From NCBI RefSeq assembly GCF_032062135.1, contig NC_092859.1, positions 44,286,468 to 44,350,467 of the forward strand: DNA of 64,000 nt, in the 5' to 3' direction. The translations under genes were made by a program, and so were the position numbers. Below are positions 12,350-23,764 of this stretch, in pieces. Each line of letters opens with the position of its first letter. The first letter of the stretch is position 1. The notes below the pieces were generated by a model. That model worked only from the letters and a program-made list of their open reading frames with translations, did no database searches and was not told the origin of the DNA. The DNA comes from Pyxicephalus adspersus (Eukaryota > Chordata > Amphibia > Anura > Pyxicephalidae).

Positions 12350-12670
12350 TTTTAAACAGGAAGGCCCCTTCTGTCTTTGCCACTGCAGCAGTAAAGACTT
12401 AATGGGAACTCTGGAGCTCCTGGGGTACATACGTGATGTGGGAGACTTTTCCTGCAATGTACAAAAAAGTGGTGATCTCGCGCATGCACAGATCTAAGTC
12501 CAACAGCCCCTCTTGTTGTCCTTTTTGTGTGGATAGATACATGCATGTGTAGTGAGGTTGGCATTTACTTCCTGCAGGGGCAGGAAGAAGACAGTTGAGG
12601 ATGGTGGTGGCCACTGGTCCCTCCATACCAGAACAGGAATCCAGGATGGTGCGGGACTGAATGTAAGCCA
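12350..12670. repeat. GC-richer unclassified block
   Basis: The base composition rises sharply here and CpG motifs appear ('gatctcgcgcatgcacagat'). Three overlapping minus-strand open frames (12,242-12,671) lie here, but none contains a recognisable domain and all use the same bases. It resembles other GC-rich insert-like blocks in the window (4,680; 32,815), though I cannot align them. Confidence 0.35.
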
Positions 12671-12719
12671 ATTGTGAAGGGATTCAGGGTTCTGCCGAAG
12701 TAACGGTAAGTGTTTTTTT

Positions 12720-13660
12720 TTTTTAATGCAAGTTCACATTTAACTTCAGGAAAGAAAGTAGAGAAGGAAGTACTGTCAACGTACTTGTCAATGAATTCTG
12801 AAAGATTTCAAAGTTTCCTATATCCATGGCAAATTGATGATATCCCCTCAAGCATGAACCATTATACACAGGCCTTCATACCACTTTTTTATAATTTTGC
12901 AGGGTTGATATAGGACGGTGGGGTAAGTTTTGGGTTTATTTGCAAAAACCAGATATTAATCAAAACAAATTTCTAGTCACCGCGTAATTGCTTAGATTTC
13001 TCGGATCTTGCAGGGGAGAAAGTGCGCAATGATTCCTTGCAAAATGCTGTGAAGCTGTAAACTAACCAATACAAAAATGTTAAGGGTTACTGCAATTTGT
13101 GTTGCCTCATTAAATAAGCCTACCACTTTTTTCATGACATTATCATATGGTTACTATGTCCAGTTCTAGAGCTAAGCAACCAGGGTTAAACTAGGGCAGT
13201 GACCCAACCTCTAGGATAATATTCTGGTTTATAATGAAGTACATTTTACTGGTCTGAAAGACCAGGGAAACCTTGCTTTATTCCAATTATGATTAATTAA
13301 GCACTTAAAATTTTCAGAATACTAATGGAAAAAGAGACCCTTAGATGACAAAACAAAATAGAGAGAAAAAAACACAAAGAGAATAGGGGAAAGGGTGCAT
13401 TTTTAATTAACGGTAACAATAAGGCTAGTTAATGCCACAATTACTGTACATAGATACAATTCCTGATAGCAATTAGGAACCAAGAGCAAACTTTATTCCG
13501 CAAACACTCTAACCATTCATTAGGGCATTTCTGCATTGCAGAAGAATGATTAATATTACTCAGATGGAAATAACAACGGGGAAAAGCTGTACAAGAATTG
13601 CACGGAATGGTATGCTAAGGTTTTAGAAATCACAGGCAGCTTTATTACCATCATATTAAC
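12720..13660. other. AT-rich sequence, nothing recognised
   Basis: It begins with a T-run near 12,712. The short open frame 12,710-12,913 has no features of a gene. Confidence 0.5.
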
Positions 13661-13662
13661 AC

Positions 13663-13816
13663 ATTGCCCCTGATTCATCAAGCAAAATCGGATTATCGGT
13701 CGCGCATTCGTATTAGCGATCCGGAATCGCCCGGACCGCGGTAATCCGCGATCGCGGGTCGCGCGTATTATCGCGCTTCCAGCGATCGCGGATTTCAATG
13801 ATGAATCAGGGGCATT
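13663..13816. mobile_element. intact CpG-dense palindromic MITE, family P2 (148 bp)
   Basis: The core 13,666-13,813 starts 'gcccctgattcatca' and ends with the exact inverse 'tgatgaatcaggggc'. The flanking att (13,663-13,665 and 13,814-13,816) may be a 3-bp target duplication. The inside is exceptionally CpG-rich for this AT-rich locus (for example 'gcgatcgcgggtcgcgcgta'). The overlapping minus open frame 13,556-13,798 is a by-product of this sequence. The 3-bp duplication would suit a PIF/Harbinger-like origin, but att is not the usual TWA, so the class is open. Confidence 0.8.
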
Positions 13817-13824
13817 GGCTCATT

Positions 13825-13903
13825 GGGCCTGATCTTTGACAACTCTCCAAGACTAGAGAAGATAAATAATAATGGGAGAACCTGGGTAATCCAACAAAAC
13901 TAG
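13825..13903 (+). mobile_element. half-copy of MITE family P1
   Basis: It begins 'gggcctgatctttgac' and continues 'ctccaagactagagaag', matching the left arm of the P1 element at 48,363. Only 11 bp separate it from the P2 element to its left, so two MITEs sit almost adjacent. Confidence 0.6.
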
Positions 13904-14204
13904 AATTGATTTCTTAAAAACTTTCAGGAAAAGTATTTGTAAAAAAAGTATCTGACGGTTTAAATAAATCGATTTTTGCATGTATATATTTAATGATTTG
14001 AACAATAGGGATGTGTCATTTATCTAAATATTTTAAGCTAAAAAGTGCTCACAGAAGATATCAAATATCTTTTACATGCACAAAAACACAGGGCTCCGGA
14101 GACAGTTGTAATTTCAAAGAAAACAATGTGACCAAGAAACATTTATATCAAGTTTGTAGGATGTCTTAAAAATATAGTGATTATTTTTTGTAAATAACAA
14201 AATC

Positions 14205-14272
14205 AAATCAAATAACAGTACAAGAATCATCACTAAAAACAGAAAACTGTTATAATGATGTAAAGTGTATTC
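14205..14272 (-). repeat. inverted repeat, left member
   Basis: On the minus strand this reads 'tacactttacatcattataa' and onward for about 66 bp, matching 16,066-16,132 at roughly 85 percent with an uninterrupted 26-base run. Read in one frame, both copies give YTLHHYNS followed by hydrophobic residues, so they could be remnants of a coding or terminal repeat sequence. The element is unknown. Confidence 0.65.
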
Positions 14273-16065
14273 TGCCATTCTTAAAGCCATTCTGCGGAAA
14301 CTCAACTAAAAATGCATTCCCAATTGAAAGTTATATTTTTCTGCTTAGCAACTGAAGATTGTAAAACAAGTTTATTTTGGGAGCTAAAAGATTGATGTTT
14401 AAAACGACAAAAAATGTTAACTGAGAAAAATATGGTTCGGTTTTCAAGAAGAGAAAAAGTGTGGATTTTAAAATCCAGTCCAGGTTTAAAGAACAAATTA
14501 AAAAAAATTAAATTAAATAAAGTATATCTGAATTATAGGGAGAGGGGGGCAGAGGGAAATTTAGAGATTTTAATTGTATTGATCAGCTTATTGTATTCAT
14601 TGCAGTGGTTAAAGGGACAGTAAGTTAAAATTGAACATATCTTTTTTTTAATTATAATTTAGTTTTTTTAATCTACTGCAATAAACGTGTTTGGGTATGT
14701 GATAAAACTTATCACATACATTAAACTAGGCATACACTGGTAATAGAAATTGAAAACATGTTATAGCCTTGTACTACACAAAATGTTTTCTTCATGGGAA
14801 AAGCTTTATTAAAGAAAAGTCATAATATACAAATGCTTCAAAAGTACACCAGTGCTCCAAATACCAAACACCACAAAAATGCATAAATCCACATGGTATG
14901 TTTCATAGTAAGCTCGTATATAGAGATATTTTCAATGAACAAGTATAAAGATAACCAAAAAGCTGCAATAGACATGGTAATCTAGTTTTTCCCCTCTGTC
15001 AATATGTCAAAAAGTGGAAACCCTCCAAAACCTGGCAGAAGTTTCAGTATTTTCCCACTCTAAAAGTTTGACCAGGGAGGCAGGCAGATTGTGAATATAT
15101 TTAATTTATGCTGTAGATCTAGATGTGGTAGATCATGGAGGTGGTACAGAAAAAGTGGGGTCAAATTACTGGAATCCAGCCAGGAATGTAGGCAGACTCT
15201 GACAATTAATTATAGTACAGTATTTTTTTGCATTTCTATTACAATGCCAGTATCTAAATGTCTGACAAATTTATATTTTCTCATGTTAGAATTTTTCTCT
15301 TCCCATTTTATAACACCAATTAACTTATTGCAGACATTTCACACTTCTAACACAGTTTCATGAGTATTACATTTCTCTGTATTGCCTATGAGTGTCAATT
15401 CTTGTATCACAGCAATTAACATCCCTATAGCCAGCTTAAGTATCACGTGTAAAATGTAGTCTGGAGAAGAGACTCGTTTGGTCTTGTAAATATACGTCAT
15501 TTTAAGGAATGGTGGATGTTAACTCGTTTCTTGCTCAAATCCAATGAGTTACGTTCCTTCACTTTAAGCCGAACTTTATACTATTCACATATTAATGCAA
15601 TAAATAAATGTTAACAGAGACACAAAAAAGGATACAATCCATAGAAATTGCATTCCACCGTATATGGTGCAAAAAGCTCACACACACACCAATTAATTCT
15701 TTGCTTTGAGTTACTTTTATTTCAGAATTTTACTAAACATTGAGCATCCCAGCGTCATAACAGTGATGTTAGCCCAGATACCATATCAGTCTCTTGTATA
15801 GAAAACTTGCTTTCTCTGCTGCAGGTGGATATGAGTCAGAGTCAGTGTTAGCAGGACCTGCTGTTCTTACAATTCTGCAAAATGATTCTTCATCCACCAA
15901 TTGTCAATTGCTGTTGTGTCTCTGTTAGACAGATTTCCTTTCCTTTTTCCTTTTACTGGGATAGAAAGTGATAGAAAATCCCTTGGATTGGGATTGTATA
16001 GAGCAAAAAGGAGTTTTCATCTATTATTTACTATATCCAAACAACCAAAACGTTTTAGTAGAAAA

Positions 16066-16132
16066 GTACACTTTACATCATTATAACAGTTTGCAGTTTT
16101 TAGTAATACTTCTGGTACTGTTATGTGAAAGA
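16066..16132 (+). repeat. inverted repeat, right member
   Basis: Partner of 14,205-14,272. The pair lies 1.8 kb apart in opposite orientation, as terminal inverted repeats of a decayed element would. I could not find target duplications or internal genes. Confidence 0.65.
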
Positions 16133-17867
16133 ACACTGTTATTGGTGAAATGAATTCTCTGATGGATAATATCAGGACACAGTATAAGCAGAAGCTTCCT
16201 AGCCAAAGCTGACTAAATAGGCTAATACAGTTAGAAGTGATTGGCTGTTGTTGAGAGAGAGGAATGGGGTTAGGACTAGTTAAAGGCGAGGGGTGAGTTG
16301 GGGTTATTTAAATTTGAACAGGGCACAGTTCTGATAGAGGTGCTTAAAACACAAACATTATGGCTAGGATCAAATCCGGTCTATTAGGAAATTCCTAATT
16401 TTTTAATGAGCTATGCTATACCTTACAATGACAGGTAAAGTATGGATCAGTCATTCCAGCTGCCAGATGATGAATGGTGTCACTGTCCAGTGGCCTTCTA
16501 CACTCCTAATAACAGGTATAGTAATGTCAAACAAGAAATTGGATTGCATATGGCAGCTACTTATTCGTTAATGCATACTTTTTCTTTAAGTAGTGTAAGT
16601 GTTTGAAACTGACCTGGTTTCAAACTTTTGTGGTCCATGTGGTAAAGAATGGAGCGTAATAAAATGCCGTTCAAGCAGACAATCAGTTTAAATGCTAACA
16701 GGAGGCATGTTAAAAAGAGGAGAAAGCAGAGTGAAAGAAGAATTAGCTCACCATGGTGCTGCTTCTCCTTTTACTGACCATTCATTTACTAGGGCAGGCC
16801 TAAGATACCCCAGGCTTAAAAGAAATGGGTAGAATGATGCTAGCCATCAGAATAGTTACAGAAAGGTGCAAATAAAATCTTTTTTTTTAAAGAATTTTTA
16901 AGCAAAAGCTGGTTTGTCTGTTGAATCTTCTAATTGACTTTTCTTCTTTAAGAACCGCATAGCAACAGACCACCAGAATCCATATATGAGAACTGTTTTA
17001 TCAGCCAAAAGAAGTGTAGCTCACACATCTTTCTACGCTGCATAAAAAGGAAGGTGACATCATTTCTTACCATTTTATCTTTGATACTTTTTGTGTAATG
17101 CCCTAGTTCAATGGACAAGGACAAGAAAACCAGAAACAATTAAAAAGTAAGATCACCTGCTCGTCTATCAGTATACAAAAGTACAAATCGGTTTGGCAGA
17201 TTTAACAAATCGTACAATATATTTTTGTCTGTTTTCCAAGCTATTTGCCTGAAGTTCAGCTTAAAAAAGGAAAGAAGAAAAAATTAGTGTTACCAGTGTG
17301 AACAGAACCACTCAGTCATTACACTGTGCTTTTACCAGGAATTCCGAGATTGTTGAGTGACATTCTGTCCCATCTTACACAGCAAGTGAAAGACATAACC
17401 ACAAGTACCAACTACTCAAACAACAGAACAAGAGGATGTCAGAGAAGGCTGTCTTTTCGGAAACTGTGACATATTTCTTTTCTGTGACATGTTTTGAAGG
17501 ACATATTGTGAAAAGAATCTTATCAACATTTACAAACCTTTGATGTATCACAATGTTGGGGTATAAGCATTTCTTGAACAGGAGTTTTTTGCAGTTGTCT
17601 AGTCTAGGTATAAGTTACAATTTGTTGACACAATAAAGGACTTTTATAAAAGTGATCCCGATTGCAAAACTGGATCATCATAACATACAAATTGGTAAAA
17701 AAAATAAAAATGATTAAAGTTACATGTATTGTATATAACAAAGGGGATTTGTATTTTGTCTTAGAGCAATCATAGTGTAAAAATGGGACTAATAGATTCC
17801 CTAACTATGAACACATTACTGTGTGACTACAAATTTGTTTAATGGAGCAGTGAAATAGAAACTCTAG

Positions 17868-18005
17868 GGGCTCTATTTATAAAACAGTAAACCAGACATT
17901 CCCTTAAACATTCCCTCATGGGAATCATCCAGGTCCACCTGTTTTAATGGCAGTAATTGATTCAGACCAGATAATGTCTGATTCTCTGTTTTATAAATAA
18001 AGCCC
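17868..18005. mobile_element. palindromic MITE, family P3 (138 bp)
   Basis: The ends 'gggctctatttataaaacag' and 'ctgttttataaataaagccc' are near-inverse. The centre 'ttttaatggcagtaattgat' matches the copy at 8,325-8,441. No clear target duplication was seen. Confidence 0.7.
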
Positions 18006-18135
18006 TCAGGGAACTTTGAATAGTTGATTTGCTGATTATTTGCCATTGTCACAACCAGCTTTATTCTACTTTTACTATCAGAAAATTAGCCTTTCAAACT
18101 TTTAAACTTAGCTAGATTGTTCACAGCTACAAATT

Positions 18136-18466
18136 CAGTAGACTTCGGTCTATCCAGCCTAATGTGGCAGAAGGGTAGTCCGGATAACTAAAAAGCGGGA
18201 TAGTCCGGAGTTCCATTAAAAAAGTACAGTACCCACCTCCACACGCAGGCCAGCCTTCCTCTCGGCGCACCCGCGGACATCTGGTATAGTTCGGGGGAGC
18301 AGGCAGCAGGGACGTCTCAACGTGCCCCATGCAGGAGGACCACAGCAGACATCTGCCCGCACCACCCCCACATTTTATAATGGAGATTTATTTTTTCCAG
18401 CCTCCGTACTAAGCCAGGTAGTACAGAGGCCGGATAGATGCAAGTCTGATAGGCGAGAGCCTACTG
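18136..18466. mobile_element. Tigger-like (TcMar) MITE, 331 bp
   Basis: It begins 'cagtagacttcggtctatcc' and ends with the inverse of a 'cagtaggctctcgcctatca' terminus. A CAGTA start, CTCGC/TTCGG followed by TATC, and an internal 'agtccggataact' are typical of Tigger/pogo-type ends. The right flank is TA as expected; the left flank is tt, probably mutated. The inside is GC-rich and non-coding. Short open frames overlapping it are by-products. Confidence 0.6.
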
Positions 18467-19042
18467 TACTAGGTTTTAACTACATTTTCAGTTTTTTGAT
18501 TGCATTGAAAAGAACTGTATGTATCATTTCATGGACAATTTATGCAGTCAGTAGATAAAAGAGATGGACTGTGGACAGGATCTAGGTGATGTGGATAGGA
18601 CTTGATGATGATTGACGAGCATCAAGGTAAACTAAAAAGACAAAACAAAACCAAAAAAAAAAAATAAAGTTATACAATAGTAAAGGATTCACTGTAACTA
18701 TACAAAGCCTGTAAAGTTTAATTTTATCTGTTGTATAAGTGAGCAAAATCCCAGTTCTCATCTTGTGCCAAGTGCATTTCAAACAGTTCAATATAAATTG
18801 TTCTGTATTTGTAGGGGCTTTAGGAAAAAGAATAGACTAAAAAAAATAAAAATAAACGGCAAATAAAAAATATGTGCATTCAGTATATATGCAAAAAATA
18901 TGCATTAATTTTAGAGATGTTTTATAATAAATTAAAAAAACTGAACATATGCTTCCAGCAACAGTTCTTTTATAAAGGTTTAATAAAGGACCTTTAAATA
19001 TGGCACACACCGGCTTGCATGGGAAACATAAAGCACTCATTG
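18467..19042. other. AT-rich sequence, nothing recognised
   Basis: No gene, repeat partner or strong palindrome was seen. Confidence 0.5.
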
Positions 19043-19170
19043 GGGGTCTGTTTATAAAGCAATGAATGTGCCATTCACCAAACATTCTCTGTTGGAAAAT
19101 CAATCACTGCCTTGAAAAAAGTGAACCAGGATTCCCCACCAGAGATTTTCACTAAATCAGGTTGTTTCTA
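19043..19170 (-). mobile_element. partial MITE, family P3
   Basis: It starts 'gggggtctgtttataaagca'. Further in, the reverse complement of 'aatcaatcactgccttgaa' matches the P3 centre. The far terminus is not recognisable. Confidence 0.55.
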
Positions 19171-20550
19171 TTGGGTTCCGATAACACAGGAATCATTTAA
19201 GGTTGAGTAAATGTCACACTCCATGTTCTTGGTGTGTCATCTGTCTATAGCAATACTTTGTGGCATTGTGCACACAGCTCATGATCCCCCAAAAAAAATC
19301 ACACATTTACTGTTAACTATTCACCCAAAAGAAAAAAGAAAGATGTATCAAGAATGAAATCAGACACAGATATTAGTTGAAGTAATATTGAACAACTGCC
19401 AAGAAACACACCATTGCTAAACTTTCTCAGACAATCAAATTGCTAAATAGCTTTTTAAATTATTTTTGAGTGCTGTAAGTGTATTATACAAATTGCCGGT
19501 AAAACTTTACACATGCTTTTAAAGGAAAAGTATAATCAAGGAAAAGATTGCCACTAAGCATAAGTAAGAATTATGTGTACTGATCTTACGTTCTTTAATA
19601 CTGTGAACTTTCAGCATTATTTGCAATAAAGGTGAAAAACATTCTTCAGTTCTTCAAAACATTCTTCAGTAAGTGTATCAACCTAAAAATACAAAAATTT
19701 GTATATTGCAGCTTACTAAGGCTGAATTCACACTGGCAGTGTGTGTACGGTGCAGTTACCATTTCCTCAGACCAGCAACAGCTACCGCTCAAGGAGACAC
19801 TACATCCCTGTACGGCAGTCCCATAGCAAATGAATAGGGGCGACATTGATGTTACAGACACTACCTCTGTAATATACCTATTGTAGTGCACCACAACATA
19901 TGCAGAACACTGGTGCATATCCATTTTTATTCTGTTTTGGTGTAATTGGGCTTACATTACATATCAACTTTCATCCATTTTCATCCAAGCGCAGTTCATT
20001 TCCCCACCTCCAGCAATCCTTACACCTTTACTGTGCTTTTACACTGATCTGTTCACCTCCAGGAACTCTTGGTAATACCCAAAACATCCAGGTATGGTGT
20101 CTTCTTTTCTCTGCACATAAGTGGAGTATCACAAGAACTAAGTATTGTCATAAAAGTTAGCAGAATGTTAATTACCTAATGTAAGCAACAAGATAGACAA
20201 TTTACTAGAAGTGTGTTCCTAAATACAGGAAATATAGCAATCTCAGAAAGATATGACAATAGTGCATTGTAACCATTAGTGTTTATTAAACATAACGCAA
20301 GGATTAGTATTGGACAAACATGAATGAGTTTGTACACCATTTAATTAAATGGAAGAAAAATCTTGCACATAGATATGTTTCCTTTTTTAGGGCTAGTAGG
20401 CAAGTTGCATTCAAATACAAGTCATAGTAGGCCAAGCAGTACAAATATGCTCAAATACAAATAATCCTTAACAGTACAAAAATTGAAAAAAATTGCCATC
20501 AAATGCCTTAAAGGACAAAATTTGAATTATGCAAATTATTTTAAATAATA
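19171..20550. other. AT-rich sequence, nothing firm
   Basis: A short tandem word 'aacattcttcagt' is duplicated at 19,639-19,672. A segment at 19,722-19,925 has higher GC and begins 'gctgaattcacactgg', which looks repeat-like but has no partner here. Confidence 0.45.
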
Positions 20551-21112
20551 TGTAAGTCCCTGATCCAGCACCACTGCTGCCAGATGCCATTCCCCCAATC
20601 TAATGCCTCACTTTCCACCTATAGCAAGCCCTCGCTCAGCCTTGGGAGGCTAGTTGCACCATCCACACAGTTACCCCTGGGACTTCTGTGTGTGAGGACT
20701 GACGTCTGGGGAAAGACTGACAGAGGACCAGGAGCCCACAGATAATGCAGTGCCAAGATTCCAGCAGTGGCAAGTCTAGAATACGAAGCCAGAGGTCATA
20801 CACAGGTAATTAGCTCACCATTGGAGGTATCCAAGAGTAAAGACAAAGCAGAGTCGGGGTCACAGGCAAAGGGTCGGTCCAGGCAGCATACAAATATAGA
20901 AGGTCAGAAATAGGCCGGGTTAACAAAAGTAAGTCTAACAAATAAATGCACCAGCAGCAAGTCAGCCTATTTTAACACTACAACAGACAACTGGTGACTG
21001 TGAGCAGAGTGGCCATAAAGCCCTATCAGCCAATGGGAGTGCAAGTTTGAGACCAGGAAATTCTCTGCTCATTGGCTGCTGTAAACACTCCAAACCCCCT
21101 TTAGCTGCCTCG
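20551..21112 (-). mobile_element. retroelement-leader-like repeat R1, copy A
   Basis: Shared with 41,898-42,337 and 52,277-52,689. Landmarks are 'aggaccaggagcccacagat', 'ccaagattccagcag', 'aggtatccaa' and 'actggtgactg'. On the minus strand each copy begins near an A/T box (here tttatggcc) followed by ctctgctc, resembling a promoter plus untranslated leader of an LTR or related retroelement. No reverse transcriptase, protease or primer-binding site is visible, so the class is inference. The open frame 20,962-21,147 partly overlaps it and is not a gene. Confidence 0.7.
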
Positions 21113-21914
21113 TACAGCTTCAGTGTATGTGCCTCAGTGTATCCCATGTGGAAGGCACAAAGCTACAGGGAAGTTGGGGATGCTGCAAGCTGCAGAGGAC
21201 AGACAACTAATTCACAGATCTCCTCTGCTGCTGGAGGGAATAAGCAGGGAGCGCTATGCTTTGGTTGCACACAGCACCGGATTCTCTGCATCCTGTTCCC
21301 AAAAGTGGATGCAAAGGATTGTTGGGGGAGGTCTTATGGTGAAATTTAGATGTTGCCTTACTAAGGGGTCCCACAGATATCTCTCACCCAAGAGCATGTG
21401 TACAGGGGTAGATATTCTTGCAAATACAATTCCCCCTTACCATTTTAAAAAAGCGTTAACCAAAGTGTAAACACATATACAGTTTATTGGGAGGGGTTAC
21501 CATCTACATGCTTATGTGGGGGCAGATAGGTTGAACAGAAGCTGCCCTCTTCTTGCCGGTACATCTTATAGGGTGCTGAAAAGTCTGCTATCAGTCAGCA
21601 TTGGAATAATGTGCTTTGAAGGGGTGAACTCCCCTCAAAGCACCCCCAATGCATTTCTTTCCATGATTTAAACCAGAAAACTAAATATGCATACTCATCC
21701 TGATCTAGTAATTCAAATAATGTTGAAACCACTGAATCAATTTGCCAGCTAGGAAACTAGTATTTTTCGATATAAACCAGAGAGAAGGAGAAGAACATTG
21801 AGGGAAAGTTATTTTTCAGTTAGTCAGCATTTGCCAAGCCTTAATCTATGGTTTGTTGAAGAAGAAGAAAAAGAAAGACAGCTTTTTATGGCAAAGTGTT
21901 CAAAATCATTACAG
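21113..21914. other. moderate-GC sequence with one hairpin
   Basis: Overlapping plus-strand frames of 100 and 115 codons (21,047-21,470) start inside or next to repeat R1 and show no domain. A near-perfect hairpin lies at 21,598-21,652. Confidence 0.45.
21598..21652. repeat. imperfect hairpin
   Basis: Arms 'gtgctttgaagggg' and 'cccctcaaagcac' pair with one bulged A. The outer 'gcattgg' and 'ccaatgc' also pair, giving a foldback of about 55 bp. Such shapes are common MITE cores; no family was assigned. Confidence 0.7.
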
Positions 21915-22124
21915 TTTACTCATCATGTTGTATAATCACAGTTTTTTTGCCTGTATACAAATCATTTCATAGTGTGTAAATAAACAAACAAGCACATATA
22001 GTTCGTTAGCTAGATCTACAACAGTAATAGGATGTACAGTACTTTGACAAGAATTATGTCTGGTCTCCCAACGCGTTTCGCACACTGGCTTCCTCTGGGG
22101 ATTTTTGAGAGTCAGCTAGATTCA

Positions 22125-23764
22125 CAAGGTTAACAGAAATATACATAATCAGTAAAATGTGATGTCAAATGTGATGCGTCAAATTACATCATTGTTTTTT
22201 TGATTGATTTGTTGTAGGAACAGGTACATGCTATTCAATAATGTAAAAAGTGTAACAAGTGAAGAAAATATAGAGGATAACTTACTGTGGGTAGTCCTGA
22301 GATGGTAACAAGAAGGGTTGTTCCTGATGCGATTAATCTTTAATTGTGCTGAGTATCAATTTTATCTATTAATTAAAGGTTAATTATTAGGGATGAAATA
22401 TAGTATAATAAGGTGAGAATACCAATAACATTATATGATTGTTTGGAAATATATTAATTTACCAAACTTACTTATTGTAGTCTGATATGCATTTTCCTAG
22501 AGGATCCTTGGGATGTGTATAGGGATGGTATTCTCACATCTTTACATGAGGCATAGGTATCCTTAACTATAAATATATATATAAAATATGATTGCAGTGA
22601 GTGTAAAAAGTTATTTGCTGTGGGTAATTGGCTATAACAGCAATATTGTGACAATAAAAGATGTGTGTATCAGTTAGAATTGCCCGTCATGAATGCTGAC
22701 AGGTAATACATTTTTCTCGGTATCACAGGAGTCCAAGGTTCAGGTTTAAAATGATTAAGTGTGTGGGTAGACCTGTAAGTAGCACATACAAGAATATTAT
22801 TGTGATTGGTATTAAATGGCTGTAAGGACTAACAGGTAGTACTTGTTAAATATTGGAATTAATATTGATAATAAAAAGTACTCACCAATAATTAGTGTTC
22901 ATTAGTTTTTGGGCAGTGAAAGGGTTAATACACTTACGGATTAATAGTAGTATGGTTGAAAGCATAGCTGGAAGAGTAAAAAGGGATATTTATTGTTTAA
23001 ATATCAGGTGAGGACAAAAACAGAAAAAGAGAAGAGATTAAGATGTCTTGGTTGGTTGAAGTAACAAGTACTTGCAATTGGTGTTTTAAGATGAATAGAG
23101 ACGAAGGGCGGAATGTCAGCAGCCAGATCAGGAACAGAACAGTGCTGCATGACAGTCCATTCTATATAAGGAATTGTGCATGTCAGCAATTAGATTGGAA
23201 TAGCGTGCATATAAAGGTACGCGTGCGCATTAGAGAGGGGGAAGCCATGAAAGGAAAGAGATGCAAAAATAAAAACGAAGACAGGATACATGGTATCTTT
23301 TAGTACACATGATAAAAATTATTTCTTCTGGTATGAAAATAAGATATAGAGTATGGGTGTTGTGTGATAGATGTCATATATCTACTGGTTTGATTGGTAA
23401 ATCTGAAGCATGAGTGTATGGATTGTTTATAAGTGTATTATATTGGTGTGGTCCAAATGATGTGATACGTATATTTATATCTGGTGTACATAGATTAGAA
23501 GGGGGATTTTACATTGTTGAAAAAACGCCTGTATTTATGGACATAATAAAATGACAGTCAAAAAAAATTATACAATTGATCGTGAAAATGTATATTTAGC
23601 AAATATCAAAATATTTACCTATGAGTACATAAACTCTGTATAAATCTAGTCTATAACTCTGAAACAGAGGTTGATTTTACAAAGGTAAAACAGTGGTTGT
23701 ATTTGATCTATAAACCATGGGTATAAAGAAATGTTATGGTATATATTCCGGTTTATCTGTACTG
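22125..23764. other. interior of the 3.1-kb foldback element
   Basis: AT-rich and without recognisable coding content. The 86-codon frame 23,043-23,303 has no motif. If a transposase was once encoded here, it has decayed beyond recognition by eye. Confidence 0.55.

Larger units (their letters stand above)
13904..17867. other. mostly plain AT-rich DNA with one short inverted pair
   Basis: An inverted pair (14,205-14,272 and 16,066-16,132) is listed separately. The remaining open frames are short and unremarkable. At 14,610 'ttaaagggacagtaag' resembles the TTAAAGG-type end of amphibian T2 MITEs, but no partner end was found. Confidence 0.5.

Noticed and set aside
13556..13798. 80-codon minus frame with many arginines
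   Set aside because: Its composition is produced by the CpG-dense MITE it overlaps.
14610..14630. T2-type MITE end 'ttaaagggacagtaag'
   Set aside because: No inverted partner was found within a plausible distance.
21047..21470. Overlapping 100- and 115-codon frames
   Set aside because: They begin in or beside repeat R1, overlap each other in different frames and show no recognisable motif.
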